A stretch of DNA of 39,794 bases from Balneolales bacterium (GTDB lineage Bacteria; Bacteroidota; Rhodothermia; Balneolales; Cyclonatronaceae), in the NCBI GenBank assembly GCA_020832405.1, contig JAFIET010000033.1:1-39794 (forward strand), given 5' to 3'. The position numbers and the translations under genes are program-made. Below, piece after piece: positions 33,401-39,794 of this stretch. The first letter of the stretch is position 1; each line of letters starts with the position of its first letter. Under the pieces are notes generated by a model. The model searched no databases and was not told where the DNA came from. It saw only the letters and a list, made by a program, of their open reading frames with translations.

Positions 33401-34534
33401 ATCTTCAACCGTTTTTTCCGCAGTTCAGCTGCATCATTATTTGAAGGCGGTACAGGTATCGGGCTGAGCCTTGTGCAGCATATTGCAGAAATACACGGCA
33501 TACGGCTGGAAGTAGATTCCGAAACAGGGGCAGGTACACGCATAAAAGCCTTCATCCCGGGTTCACTTGAAGCATTTAAGGGCGATTATGTATTGGTGAA
33601 AAAAGACGTATCCGAAACGGAAGGGTTCAGGGGAGGGCACGTCCGCACCCCGCATGTTCCCCCCTCTGATCTGTCAGTACATGCTGATTCGCAAAAGCTG
33701 AATGCCCTGCCCGACCCGGATTCGGACGTGCCGGTTGTGATGATTGTAGATGATAATAGCGGTATCAGAAACTTTATTCGTCAGGTTTTATCTGATTCGT
33801 ATCAGTTTGCGGAATGTGAAAATGGCCTTGAAGCCCTTGAAATGGCCCGTAAAGTGCTTCCGGATATCATTTTGTCTGATGTAATAATGCCCCTTATGGA
33901 TGGGGTGTCTCTTACGCAGCAGCTCAGGCAGTTCTCAGAAACCCGCCATATCCCGGTCATCCTGATTACCGCCAAAGGCAGCGAAAACAGTGAGCTCGCT
34001 GGTCTTGAAGCCGGGGCAAACGATTACATCACCAAGCCGTTTTCCCCCGCGATTCTCAAGGCAAGGGTTGAAGGGCAGCTTGGACTTCAAAAAGAGTTGC
34101 GCAGGTTTATAAAAAAACAGCACACAGGGAGTAAGCCACCAACCGCAGCCGTAAAGGGCACGGGCCGGACTGACGTTGCGAACCTCTCCTTCGGAGACAA
34201 GGTCAGTGTAAAGCAGAACGGCTACCTGAAGGAAGCAGAAGATATTATTAAAGAAAATTTTGGGAATCCCGATTTTTCCGTCGAGTTTCTTGCGATGCGT
34301 ATGAACATGAGCCGGTCGTCACTGAACCGTAAGTTCAAACACCATTCAAACGAGACCGCTCAGGATATAATAAAAAGAATGCGCCTCGAAGAGGCCCTAA
34401 GGATGTTTGAACAGGGGGAAGACTCCATCACACAGGTAGCGTATGCGGTAGGCTACAACAGCCTTTCATACTTCAGCAGGGCCTTTAAAGAACATTTCGG
34501 TGCGAACCCTTCAGAGTTCATAGTAAAAAAGTAA
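30428..34534 (+). CDS. Hybrid two-component system regulator HTCS2 (sensor kinase, receiver and AraC output)
   Basis: This 1368-residue paralogue of HTCS1 has a signal peptide (1-25, ending SESKAQ), propeller-type repeats (about 30-640), a Y_Y_Y domain (about 700-758; YQFRLRGADTEWSVW), one membrane helix (about 760-782, IAYLLYMIGLAAIAFGAL), a HisKA domain with His near 828 (SHEFRTPLTLIKGP), HATPase_c (NLISNAVKYT, DTGIGIS, GTGIGLSLV; about 940-1035), a receiver (about 1103-1220; Asp near 1151 in SDVIMP, Lys in ITKPFSP) and an AraC-type HTH (about 1272-1368, YAVGYNSLSYFSRAFKEHFG). All catalytic motifs are present. It is followed by a terminator-like hairpin, a 21-bp direct-repeat site, a BspA-type fragment and the T9SS gene at 35637-39716, which I infer to be its target. 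Confidence 0.93.
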   Translation: MPYKLFFYVVLTLSLLITQPSESKAQYNGLTEGFPLTRFFQNGIDFEGTDLTYGIIEDADGTILFGNDMIGVQQITGTQSRQILYPRQSVASSFAKDINGRIYSSANGAFGYLKHDDSGAYVFQPLMHLIQESDHSVPFLHKVTPSGDSGDMLFVGQDQAYLYHAAHSEVSILTPTGRFYDALQVNGRTWVTDTASGLHLLGTDGQLTPVLTPFPAAENRILSVNGELAVYTIDHELWLLDEGRYWLKSGVFEFYKDKDRLHVLSATTLADNTIIITSMSGVQIFEADGTLLHNFNSTNILPFDIAGQAFEASDGTIWVSSPTGLAAIMYSSPHRQFISAQGIPDNRIWITAEWMNRIMVGTDRGLWMGDENGFTQLFSNIAVFDFEISSRGLIAGTTSGLILISDDFQIQKLTEDLFVRSVFKDPHHPETFYFFDSPNQLSRLVFRDEDSVAEITPLHPFSFMPEAFVKVSDTEFLISTGTNGIFRFTGTADAYGMAAVTEKSLVGERYGLPDDGRASLMSYRGDVAFLTDSGVRRFNEARSGLEPHPDFDFFDFSRWPRLRLMQPVSGGYMNLAGYGNPSFFPFIQREEEGGTAVLKNLPFSWAEHDEPRALKPSASGRLYKISSGSVSYLETGWQSLVPAETPPPRLLLTGINAHPDSVLHHGWKTGAIADMNRISWSNNSLRFSWSLVSFSPAGLNRYQFRLRGADTEWSVWTSETIADYRNLREGSYEFQVRGRNEHGQLSDVATLSFVIAPPWFRSNIAYLLYMIGLAAIAFGALSWRTRTLTARQAELEIQVKERTELIQKKNVQLEKLNQVKTRFFSGISHEFRTPLTLIKGPAELLKISGNRLTEEEKIYSADLIITNADRLLSMINEILNLSKMESGTFRSEVEAALLADILQETVNWYKPLAAQKKLQFTLETAPELLQKEGFFDKRQMELLISNLISNAVKYTQRGSVHIKLNAGTDGDGFMLEISDTGIGISKEELPLIFNRFFRSSAASLFEGGTGIGLSLVQHIAEIHGIRLEVDSETGAGTRIKAFIPGSLEAFKGDYVLVKKDVSETEGFRGGHVRTPHVPPSDLSVHADSQKLNALPDPDSDVPVVMIVDDNSGIRNFIRQVLSDSYQFAECENGLEALEMARKVLPDIILSDVIMPLMDGVSLTQQLRQFSETRHIPVILITAKGSENSELAGLEAGANDYITKPFSPAILKARVEGQLGLQKELRRFIKKQHTGSKPPTAAVKGTGRTDVANLSFGDKVSVKQNGYLKEAEDIIKENFGNPDFSVEFLAMRMNMSRSSLNRKFKHHSNETAQDIIKRMRLEEALRMFEQGEDSITQVAYAVGYNSLSYFSRAFKEHFGANPSEFIVKK

Positions 34535-34674
34535 ACCGAAGAAGATCCCCTTAGCTCTTGTTGGCCGATATTTCGGATGATTGCAGATAGCCCCTGCCTG
34601 CCTGCCTGCATACTTGGGCTCAAATGCTCCAAACAACAACTCGAAAAACAAAAACGAAAGACCGCCTTATCAGG

Positions 34675-34714
34675 ACCCGGAAGCCGAAAAGCTCTCCGGG
34701 TTTTGTTGTTTTGG
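34675..34714 (+). terminator. Terminator-like hairpin after HTCS2
   Basis: ACCCGGA (34675-34681) pairs perfectly with TCCGGGT (34695-34701) around 13 nt, followed by TTTGTTGTTTTGG. It lies about 140 bp past the HTCS2 stop and before the direct-repeat site. CTGC is tandemly repeated at about 34592-34608 between the stop and the hairpin. Confidence 0.5.
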
Positions 34715-34778
34715 ATTGGAGTTAATTCATTTACGTGAAAATGCTGTTTCACTGATTTTAACAGTGTTACTCTTATCA

Positions 34779-34817
34779 TTTGAACGGAAAAGGCAAATAT
34801 TTGAGTGCTGAAGGCAA
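34779..34817 (+). promoter_or_regulatory. Candidate AraC-type operator: direct repeats 21 bp apart
   Basis: TTTGAACGGAAAAGGCAA (34779-34796) and TTTGAGTGCTGAAGGCAA (34800-34817) match at 13 of 18 positions, with TTTGA and AAGGCAA at both ends in phase, 21 bp apart. The site is 139-177 bp upstream of the BspA-type ORF and the only such pair I saw between HTCS2 and the T9SS gene. A GTGAAA-N6-TTTCAC inverted repeat lies just before it (34735-34752). Confidence 0.4.
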
Positions 34818-34955
34818 GAAGAGGGGTTCATATAGGGCTATAATTCGCGAGTTGAAAATGAGTAAGTCAAACAAGTTTGGTTAATTGTTTTATGTACTCG
34901 CAACGCTAAATACTTTAGCTGTTTAGGTAGCAGTAATTCTCTACTGTAATGTGAT

Positions 34956-35486
34956 ATGATTAACAACAGATACGTTTTTATGAAAACAATATTTGAAAAC
35001 ATTGATTCAAAATACAAGAAACCGCAAGTAGTAGCGACAGTACTATATATCCTGCTCATATTGTTAGCATTGCCGCTATTGCTTAAGGCACAAACTTTTG
35101 ATAACCCGAACTTTTATGTCGCAGATAATGGCATCACGATTATGTGCCCTAACGCTGCCGTTGGAGAAACCGGCACCCTTGATGGGGTAACCTACACCAA
35201 GCGCGACCGCGACGGCCTGCTCGTTCTAAAGAATGAGGATGATAATAATCCCGAATTTGCGACAAGCTGCACCAGCGGGGTTACGGATATGAATTTCCTG
35301 CACGGGAAGTATATCAAGAGCTCTGATTTTAACCGGGATATCAGTAGCTGGGATGTAAGTGATGTTACAAATATGTCCCAAATGTTTGGGTATGCTACAA
35401 GCTTTAATAAGGCAACGAATTGCACGCTCACAGCAAGAAGCGGGCGGGGTATGATCCTGCCTTTAACCAGTTATGTTTCAACCTGA
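34956..35486 (+). CDS. Truncated BspA-family (DUF285) leucine-rich-repeat surface protein
   Basis: The 176-residue ORF begins with a cytoplasmic stretch and membrane or signal helix (about 28-46, VVATVLYILLILLALPLLL), followed by FYVADNGITIMCPNAAVGET and TYTKRDRDGLLVL, the usual opening of BspA-type surface proteins. A single DUF285 repeat follows (FNRDISSWDVSDVTNMSQMF), then GYATSFNK. Family members normally carry many repeats; here homology stops and the sequence runs into non-family residues to a stop at 35486. In another frame, codons 35410-35540 remain open (YDPAFNQLCFNL), which would fit a frameshift in a decayed gene. It lies between HTCS2 and the T9SS gene and may be an inserted or eroded relic. 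ATG 34980 is an equally good start. No gene is seen in 35487-35636. Confidence 0.55.
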   Translation: MINNRYVFMKTIFENIDSKYKKPQVVATVLYILLILLALPLLLKAQTFDNPNFYVADNGITIMCPNAAVGETGTLDGVTYTKRDRDGLLVLKNEDDNNPEFATSCTSGVTDMNFLHGKYIKSSDFNRDISSWDVSDVTNMSQMFGYATSFNKATNCTLTARSGRGMILPLTSYVST

Positions 35487-35636
35487 CAGGTAAAATTGCT
35501 GAAGGTCTTTTGAAACAAAACGGCCCGGCTGGCAGCTAATATGGCAATACCGGCTGAGACCATAAAAACGCAGTTCCGCGGGCGCATGTAAACACTACTA
35601 AGTGCGTGTGTGAACTGATATCTACAAGCTAACTAC

Positions 35637-38600
35637 ATGAAACTGATAATGAAAAAAGTGAATTATTTAAACTTACCCTTAAAGGTTCTGTTTGTATTTG
35701 CTGCACTGTTTGCGTTTGGTCCTGCTCTGATAGTAAATCCCGCAGCTGCCGGTACAGCATACGGAGGTACTTACCTGCTGACCAATGCAGAAAAGGGTGA
35801 AAAAATGTACGAAACCGGATTTATAGGAGACAGCGTTATCTCCTCCGGAATATTACAGGCAATGCCTGAAATAAGCTCTTTTACCCCTGCAGAGGCTGCT
35901 GAAGGTACAACGATCAGTATTACGGGTACCGGTTTTACTGATGTTGAGGACGTTAGTTTTAGAGAGGGCGAGGCCCTGCCTGCTCCACCTTTCGGCTCGC
36001 TAACCATCACCTCCGAACCGGGTTCACCAAATACCGACTGGCTTCTCGAAAACGGCGTACTCATGCCTTTGAAGAATAACCCTTCGGTAAATGTGAGTGT
36101 TGTAACTGATGCCCTCCAAAACGGTGATCTCACAATTCATGCCGGGGATAATCTGATTATCGATACGGAAATTCAGCTCAGCCTGTCCCAGCCGGCAAAT
36201 CTCACCTTAAAAGCCGGAGGAAGTGTGTCAATGCTTCCGCAGAGCTCGCTAACAGCACAGGGGCACCCTCTGAATGTGCTGTTTTCTACAAGTATTGATA
36301 ATGCATCTGTGGGATTAACCGTGAATGGCTTTGTAGATGCCAACGGGGGAGATATTGCGCTGATTACAAGAACTTTAACTATGGCTTCCAATGTGGAGGG
36401 TGCGGCGCTCATTTCTTCAGGGGGAGCACTCAGCATAACCCCCCGTCCTTCAAATATAGATATGGTAATCGGTGACGGGGCTGCCGACGGATTCGATTTC
36501 AGGCTGCCGGAGCGCTTTTTTGAAAATAACTTCGGTGATTCGTTTTCAGCCGTTACAATTGGCGGGGAAGGTTATGAGGGAGATATCAGGGTGTATTCTT
36601 TCCCGGGTGACCATGCCATTACCTTCAGCTCATCCGTCGCACTGCTTCCCCTGGAAGCAGTTGATCTGAGCGGGCGCACCTTTACACTCGGAGGCGATAT
36701 TACCCTCGATGAAGCGGAAGGCTTTTTTACCGGCGAAACCGGCAGCCTGATTGTAAGCCGTGAACTTAACAGCCTCGATGCCGTCAATCCCGCAGGTATT
36801 GGCTTGCAGATAACATCAAATCAGTCCCCGGGATTTACGACCGTTACCCGCACACATACAGCACAGGCTCTGGGAGAGTACGGCACTTCTCTTACCCGGC
36901 AGTTTACGGTCAATGCGGCCAACAGCAGCGGGCTTAATGCAGACCTTTCTCTGTCACTGCCCGGGTCCCTGCTTGGGGAGAGAAACCCAAACCTCCTTCA
37001 GCTTTTTTCCGGGGCTGAAATGACGGGATCATTTCAGCCAGCGGGCGGGATGCTTAGTGAAGACGGGCAGTTTCTCAGCATCTCCGGTGTGGATGATTTT
37101 TCAGAAAACATAATCTGGACCATCGGCGCCAATATTAAGGGGGAAGGTTCCGAAGCCTCTCCCTGTCTGATTGCAAACTGGCTGAACCTGCATAATATCC
37201 GTCATGATCTGAGCGCAACTTACCTGCTGGCGAATGATCTGAATGCAGAGGACGATGAGCACGGATACCAGCTGTTTGCCGGCTCTCAGGCCGATGGCGG
37301 CCGGGGATTCAAACCCATAGGCACTGAGTCCCAGCCGTTTACCGGCAAACTTGACGGGGATGACAAGCACATACACGGCTTGTATATCAACAGAGACACC
37401 CGCTTTGCAAGTTTGTTGGGCGTTACGCAGGGCGCTGACATAAAAAATCTTACCCTGGCTGAGGTAAGTATTCAGGGAGGCTTTCGCGATGTTGGGGCCC
37501 TGGCTGGGGAAATCCGTTCCACAACCATAGAAAACGTACATGTGGATGGTACGATAACTTTAATAAATAGCGGGGGGAGTGCTCCGGGTCTTGAACCTGA
37601 TTGGAATGCGGGAGGCCTTGCAGGTCGCATTATGCAGGGTAGCACGGTTACCCGATCTTCCTCCCATGCCACAGTCAGTGGTTTAAAAGGTACCGGCGGA
37701 TTAATCGGATGGGTTGAAGCATCAAGTACTGTTTCCCTTTCATACGCGCAGGCTGATGTGTTCGGAGATGAATATGCCGGAGGGCTGATTGGCTATATTT
37801 CCGGTACGGTAACCGACAGCTATGCGACCGGCAGCGTAGGGCCGAACCATGTGCCAGTCGCCAGGAGTATTGGGGGGCTTAGCGGGCATATTACAGGTAC
37901 AGCTGTGGTAAGCAGAGCGTATGCTGCTGCAAGTATTGGTGAAGGACAGCAGCAGGGTGGGCTCTTCGGCGGTAACAGCAGTCAAACGGCTTCCGTTACG
38001 GATTCATATTGGGATGTTACGGTCTCGGGGCTTTCTGTTTCAGGGGGAGGTACGGGCCTGAACACGGATCAGATGCTGGGGAACAATGCCGGAAATTTCA
38101 TGAACGGTTTTGATTTCAATACGGTATGGCAAACGATTGATGTGTTTCAGAATGGTGAATACACCACCTCATATCCCTTCCAGCTAAGCAACCCGCAGGA
38201 TCCTGCACCGGGCCTGCAGCAGATGTTTGTACACACAAGCCCGAGGTTTGTGAATTTTCAGGGCGAACCGGAATCAACGGTTTATTTCCCGGAATCAGGC
38301 CGGGGCGTTCATCCGTTTGGCGGGGGACTAAACAACGGCGACTGGAGTTACCAGGAACACGATGTAACCTTTGCCATCGTACCCGAAAGCCCGTTTCTGG
38401 AGCTGCTGTCGGCATCCTTCATCCTCGCTTTTGATGCTGATAAGCTGGAACTGATCAGCATCAGCGATGGAAACCTTTTTTCTGCAACACCGGAGAACGG
38501 CGGCAGCTCTTTTCAGTATGTGGTTTGCCCCGCTGGTAGCCCGCTTCCGCCCGGCTGTGTGGCTTCAGACATGCAGACGACCCGCGTGCTGTTTGATACG

Positions 38601-39716
38601 GCAAGCCTTGAGGGCAACGTATCCCTGGCAGATAACTCCGGCAAATCGCTGGCTATGATAAGCCTGCAGCTGATCAAACCCGGCAAGGCAAACATCACCC
38701 TTGAAAACATGGACATGCGCCGTCAGGTTGAAAACAACGGTGTGATTGCTACGGTTAGCCTTGCAACGGAGGAAGAGCCAGCAATGGTGAACTTCCAGCT
38801 GGGTGATTTCGCCGGCACGCGCGGTGAAATCGGCTTTGCTGACCTGGTCACTTTTGGAGATGCTTATTTCAGCGAAGCCGGCGGACACAACAGTGAGAGC
38901 TACGGGTTTCGCTTTGATATCGGCTTCGAAGGCAATACCGAGTACGGCCTGCTGCCACAGGCAGACGGTAAAATAGACTTCGAAGACCTGAACATTTTTG
39001 CCATCAGCTATTTTCTGTCAGCGACGGATGGCCTGCCCCGCGGCCTGCAGCAGGGCCCCGCAGAAGTAGAAATCGGTGAACCTGTGCTGGCAGACGGACA
39101 AATCCGCTTTCCGGTTAGCCTGAGTGGTGATGTGCTGGATGTGCGCTCGCTGGGACTGCGTTTCAGCTACAGTGGTATGTACTTCATCGGAACCGAAACA
39201 GCAGGTGCACTGGCTACACCCATGACCTTCAGCGCTTCGCGCAGCGAGAACGGTGAACTGCAGTGGGACAGCGCGGTTATTGGCGGGGAGCACGGGTCAA
39301 TTGGTGAGCCGGGTCTGATTGGGTATGTGATTTTTGAAGGTGATACTCCGGGCACGGTGCAGCTGAGTGAGGCACAACTACGCAACTCGCAGGGGCATCC
39401 CATAGACGGGCAGCCGGTGAATATTGATCCGGAGCCGGGCAGCGAGCTGCCAAAGGCCTTCGAGCTGAAGCAAAACTATCCCAACCCCTTCAACCCGACC
39501 ACAACCATCCGCTACGCCCTTCCCGAAGCGGCAGAAGTGCGGCTGGAAGTGTACAACATGCTGGGTCAGCGGGTAGCAGTGCTGGTGAGCGGCGCGCAGC
39601 AGGCGGGCTGGCACACGGCGAGCTTCGACGCCTCACGCCTGTCGAGCGGAATGTACCTGTACCGGCTTCAGGCGGGCAGCTTTACCCAAAGCAGAAGCAT
39701 GATGCTGGTGAAGTGA
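35637..39716 (+). CDS. T9SS-secreted surface protein with GLUG, cohesin-like and dockerin-like modules
   Basis: The 1359-residue protein has a signal peptide (about 1-39, ending NPAAAG), an IPT/TIG-like segment (about 78-105, [20 protein letters not shown]), a region resembling filamentous-haemagglutinin beta-helix (about 150-480; [11 protein letters not shown]), a GG-x-G-x-x-x-x-P-x-LI entry motif and GLUG repeats (about 505-800; GGLIG, YATGS). A cohesin-like domain (about 907-1038), a degenerate dockerin-like calcium-loop pair (about 1055-1128; [18 protein letters not shown]), a second cohesin-like domain (about 1142-1255) and the T9SS sorting domain (1274-1359) follow. A cohesin with a dockerin in one chain suggests self-association or assembly on the surface; that is inference. 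It lacks the GWHLV pre-C-terminal module of the other two giants. Probably controlled by HTCS2. Confidence 0.88.
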   Translation: MKLIMKKVNYLNLPLKVLFVFAALFAFGPALIVNPAAAGTAYGGTYLLTNAEKGEKMYETGFIGDSVISSGILQAMPEISSFTPAEAAEGTTISITGTGFTDVEDVSFREGEALPAPPFGSLTITSEPGSPNTDWLLENGVLMPLKNNPSVNVSVVTDALQNGDLTIHAGDNLIIDTEIQLSLSQPANLTLKAGGSVSMLPQSSLTAQGHPLNVLFSTSIDNASVGLTVNGFVDANGGDIALITRTLTMASNVEGAALISSGGALSITPRPSNIDMVIGDGAADGFDFRLPERFFENNFGDSFSAVTIGGEGYEGDIRVYSFPGDHAITFSSSVALLPLEAVDLSGRTFTLGGDITLDEAEGFFTGETGSLIVSRELNSLDAVNPAGIGLQITSNQSPGFTTVTRTHTAQALGEYGTSLTRQFTVNAANSSGLNADLSLSLPGSLLGERNPNLLQLFSGAEMTGSFQPAGGMLSEDGQFLSISGVDDFSENIIWTIGANIKGEGSEASPCLIANWLNLHNIRHDLSATYLLANDLNAEDDEHGYQLFAGSQADGGRGFKPIGTESQPFTGKLDGDDKHIHGLYINRDTRFASLLGVTQGADIKNLTLAEVSIQGGFRDVGALAGEIRSTTIENVHVDGTITLINSGGSAPGLEPDWNAGGLAGRIMQGSTVTRSSSHATVSGLKGTGGLIGWVEASSTVSLSYAQADVFGDEYAGGLIGYISGTVTDSYATGSVGPNHVPVARSIGGLSGHITGTAVVSRAYAAASIGEGQQQGGLFGGNSSQTASVTDSYWDVTVSGLSVSGGGTGLNTDQMLGNNAGNFMNGFDFNTVWQTIDVFQNGEYTTSYPFQLSNPQDPAPGLQQMFVHTSPRFVNFQGEPESTVYFPESGRGVHPFGGGLNNGDWSYQEHDVTFAIVPESPFLELLSASFILAFDADKLELISISDGNLFSATPENGGSSFQYVVCPAGSPLPPGCVASDMQTTRVLFDTASLEGNVSLADNSGKSLAMISLQLIKPGKANITLENMDMRRQVENNGVIATVSLATEEEPAMVNFQLGDFAGTRGEIGFADLVTFGDAYFSEAGGHNSESYGFRFDIGFEGNTEYGLLPQADGKIDFEDLNIFAISYFLSATDGLPRGLQQGPAEVEIGEPVLADGQIRFPVSLSGDVLDVRSLGLRFSYSGMYFIGTETAGALATPMTFSASRSENGELQWDSAVIGGEHGSIGEPGLIGYVIFEGDTPGTVQLSEAQLRNSQGHPIDGQPVNIDPEPGSELPKAFELKQNYPNPFNPTTTIRYALPEAAEVRLEVYNMLGQRVAVLVSGAQQAGWHTASFDASRLSSGMYLYRLQAGSFTQSRSMMLVK

Positions 39717-39719
39717 TAC

Positions 39720-39743
39720 AGTATGTCAGTATGTCAGTATGTC
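39720..39743. repeat. Three AGTATGTC octamers after the T9SS stop codon
   Basis: Three perfect copies begin three bases past the stop codon, in the same place and with the same sequence family as the array at 29558-29589. Copy number differs (three here, four there), as expected for slippage. Confidence 0.85.
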
Positions 39744-39756
39744 AAACCCCATGAAT

Positions 39757-39787
39757 AGCGCCGCGGCTTCAGCCCGGCGCTTTATTG
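39757..39787 (+). terminator. Rho-independent terminator after the last T9SS gene
   Basis: AGCGCCG-C-GGC (39757-39767) pairs with GCC-CGGCGCT (39772-39781) with one bulged C and loop TTCA, followed by TTTATT. It probably ends the transcript of the gene at 35637-39716. That argues against a cotranscribed small PIGSG gene directly beyond the window edge, unless it has its own promoter. Confidence 0.7.
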
Positions 39788-39794
39788 GAAATCC

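Overview
The window looks like a chromosomal accessory region of a Bacteroidota-type bacterium, most likely the Balneolota/Rhodothermota branch (moderate confidence). The evidence is three giant secreted proteins ending in a type IX secretion (T9SS) type A sorting domain of the [12 protein letters not shown]...LGQRVA...SSGVYLYRL...LLVK form, two hybrid two-component regulators with a Y_Y_Y module and an AraC output, two TPR-TM-AraC membrane regulators, GLUG, BspA and dockerin-like surface modules, and start sites with little Shine-Dalgarno signal. No tRNA, rRNA, IS element or CRISPR array was seen.

Layout. (A, minus strand, transcribed right to left) hybrid regulator HTCS1 (7059-11120), then a 2017-aa T9SS LamG/GLUG protein (649-6702), then a small secreted protein with a PIGSG hydrophobic tail (215-478). 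(B) A repeat-rich stretch with one unrecognised cysteine-tailed gene (12004-12486) and a cluster of hairpins (12797-13085). (C, minus) A TPR-AraC regulator (13745-15670) followed by a decayed remnant of the small PIGSG protein (13099-13272), with no giant gene between them. (D, plus) A large P-loop ATPase (16409-19462), an MscS-type channel broken by a one-base frameshift (19474-20552), a second TPR-AraC regulator (20560-22491), a 2245-aa five-module T9SS GLUG protein (22817-29554), and an intact small PIGSG protein (29651-29899). (E, plus) Hybrid regulator HTCS2 (30428-34534), a truncated BspA-type ORF (34956-35486), and a 1359-aa T9SS protein with GLUG, cohesin-like and dockerin-like modules (35637-39716), closed by a terminator.

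How it fits together. The same slot order recurs four times: membrane-spanning regulator with an AraC-type output, giant T9SS surface protein, short tandem repeats abutting the stop codon, small PIGSG-tail protein. One copy has lost the giant gene and keeps only a broken small gene; the last copy has a BspA fragment inserted and shows no small gene before the window ends. Each of the four gaps between regulator and target carries a pair of direct repeats exactly 21 bp apart, with a different sequence in each cassette. This is the spacing classically used by AraC-family activators. I infer a family of self-contained regulator-operator-surface-protein cassettes, each regulator controlling its own neighbour. 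The repeats are strong in two cassettes (6802-6840 and 13614-13647) and weaker in two (22665-22697 and 34779-34817). Nothing here was tested by search or alignment software; all comparisons were made by eye.
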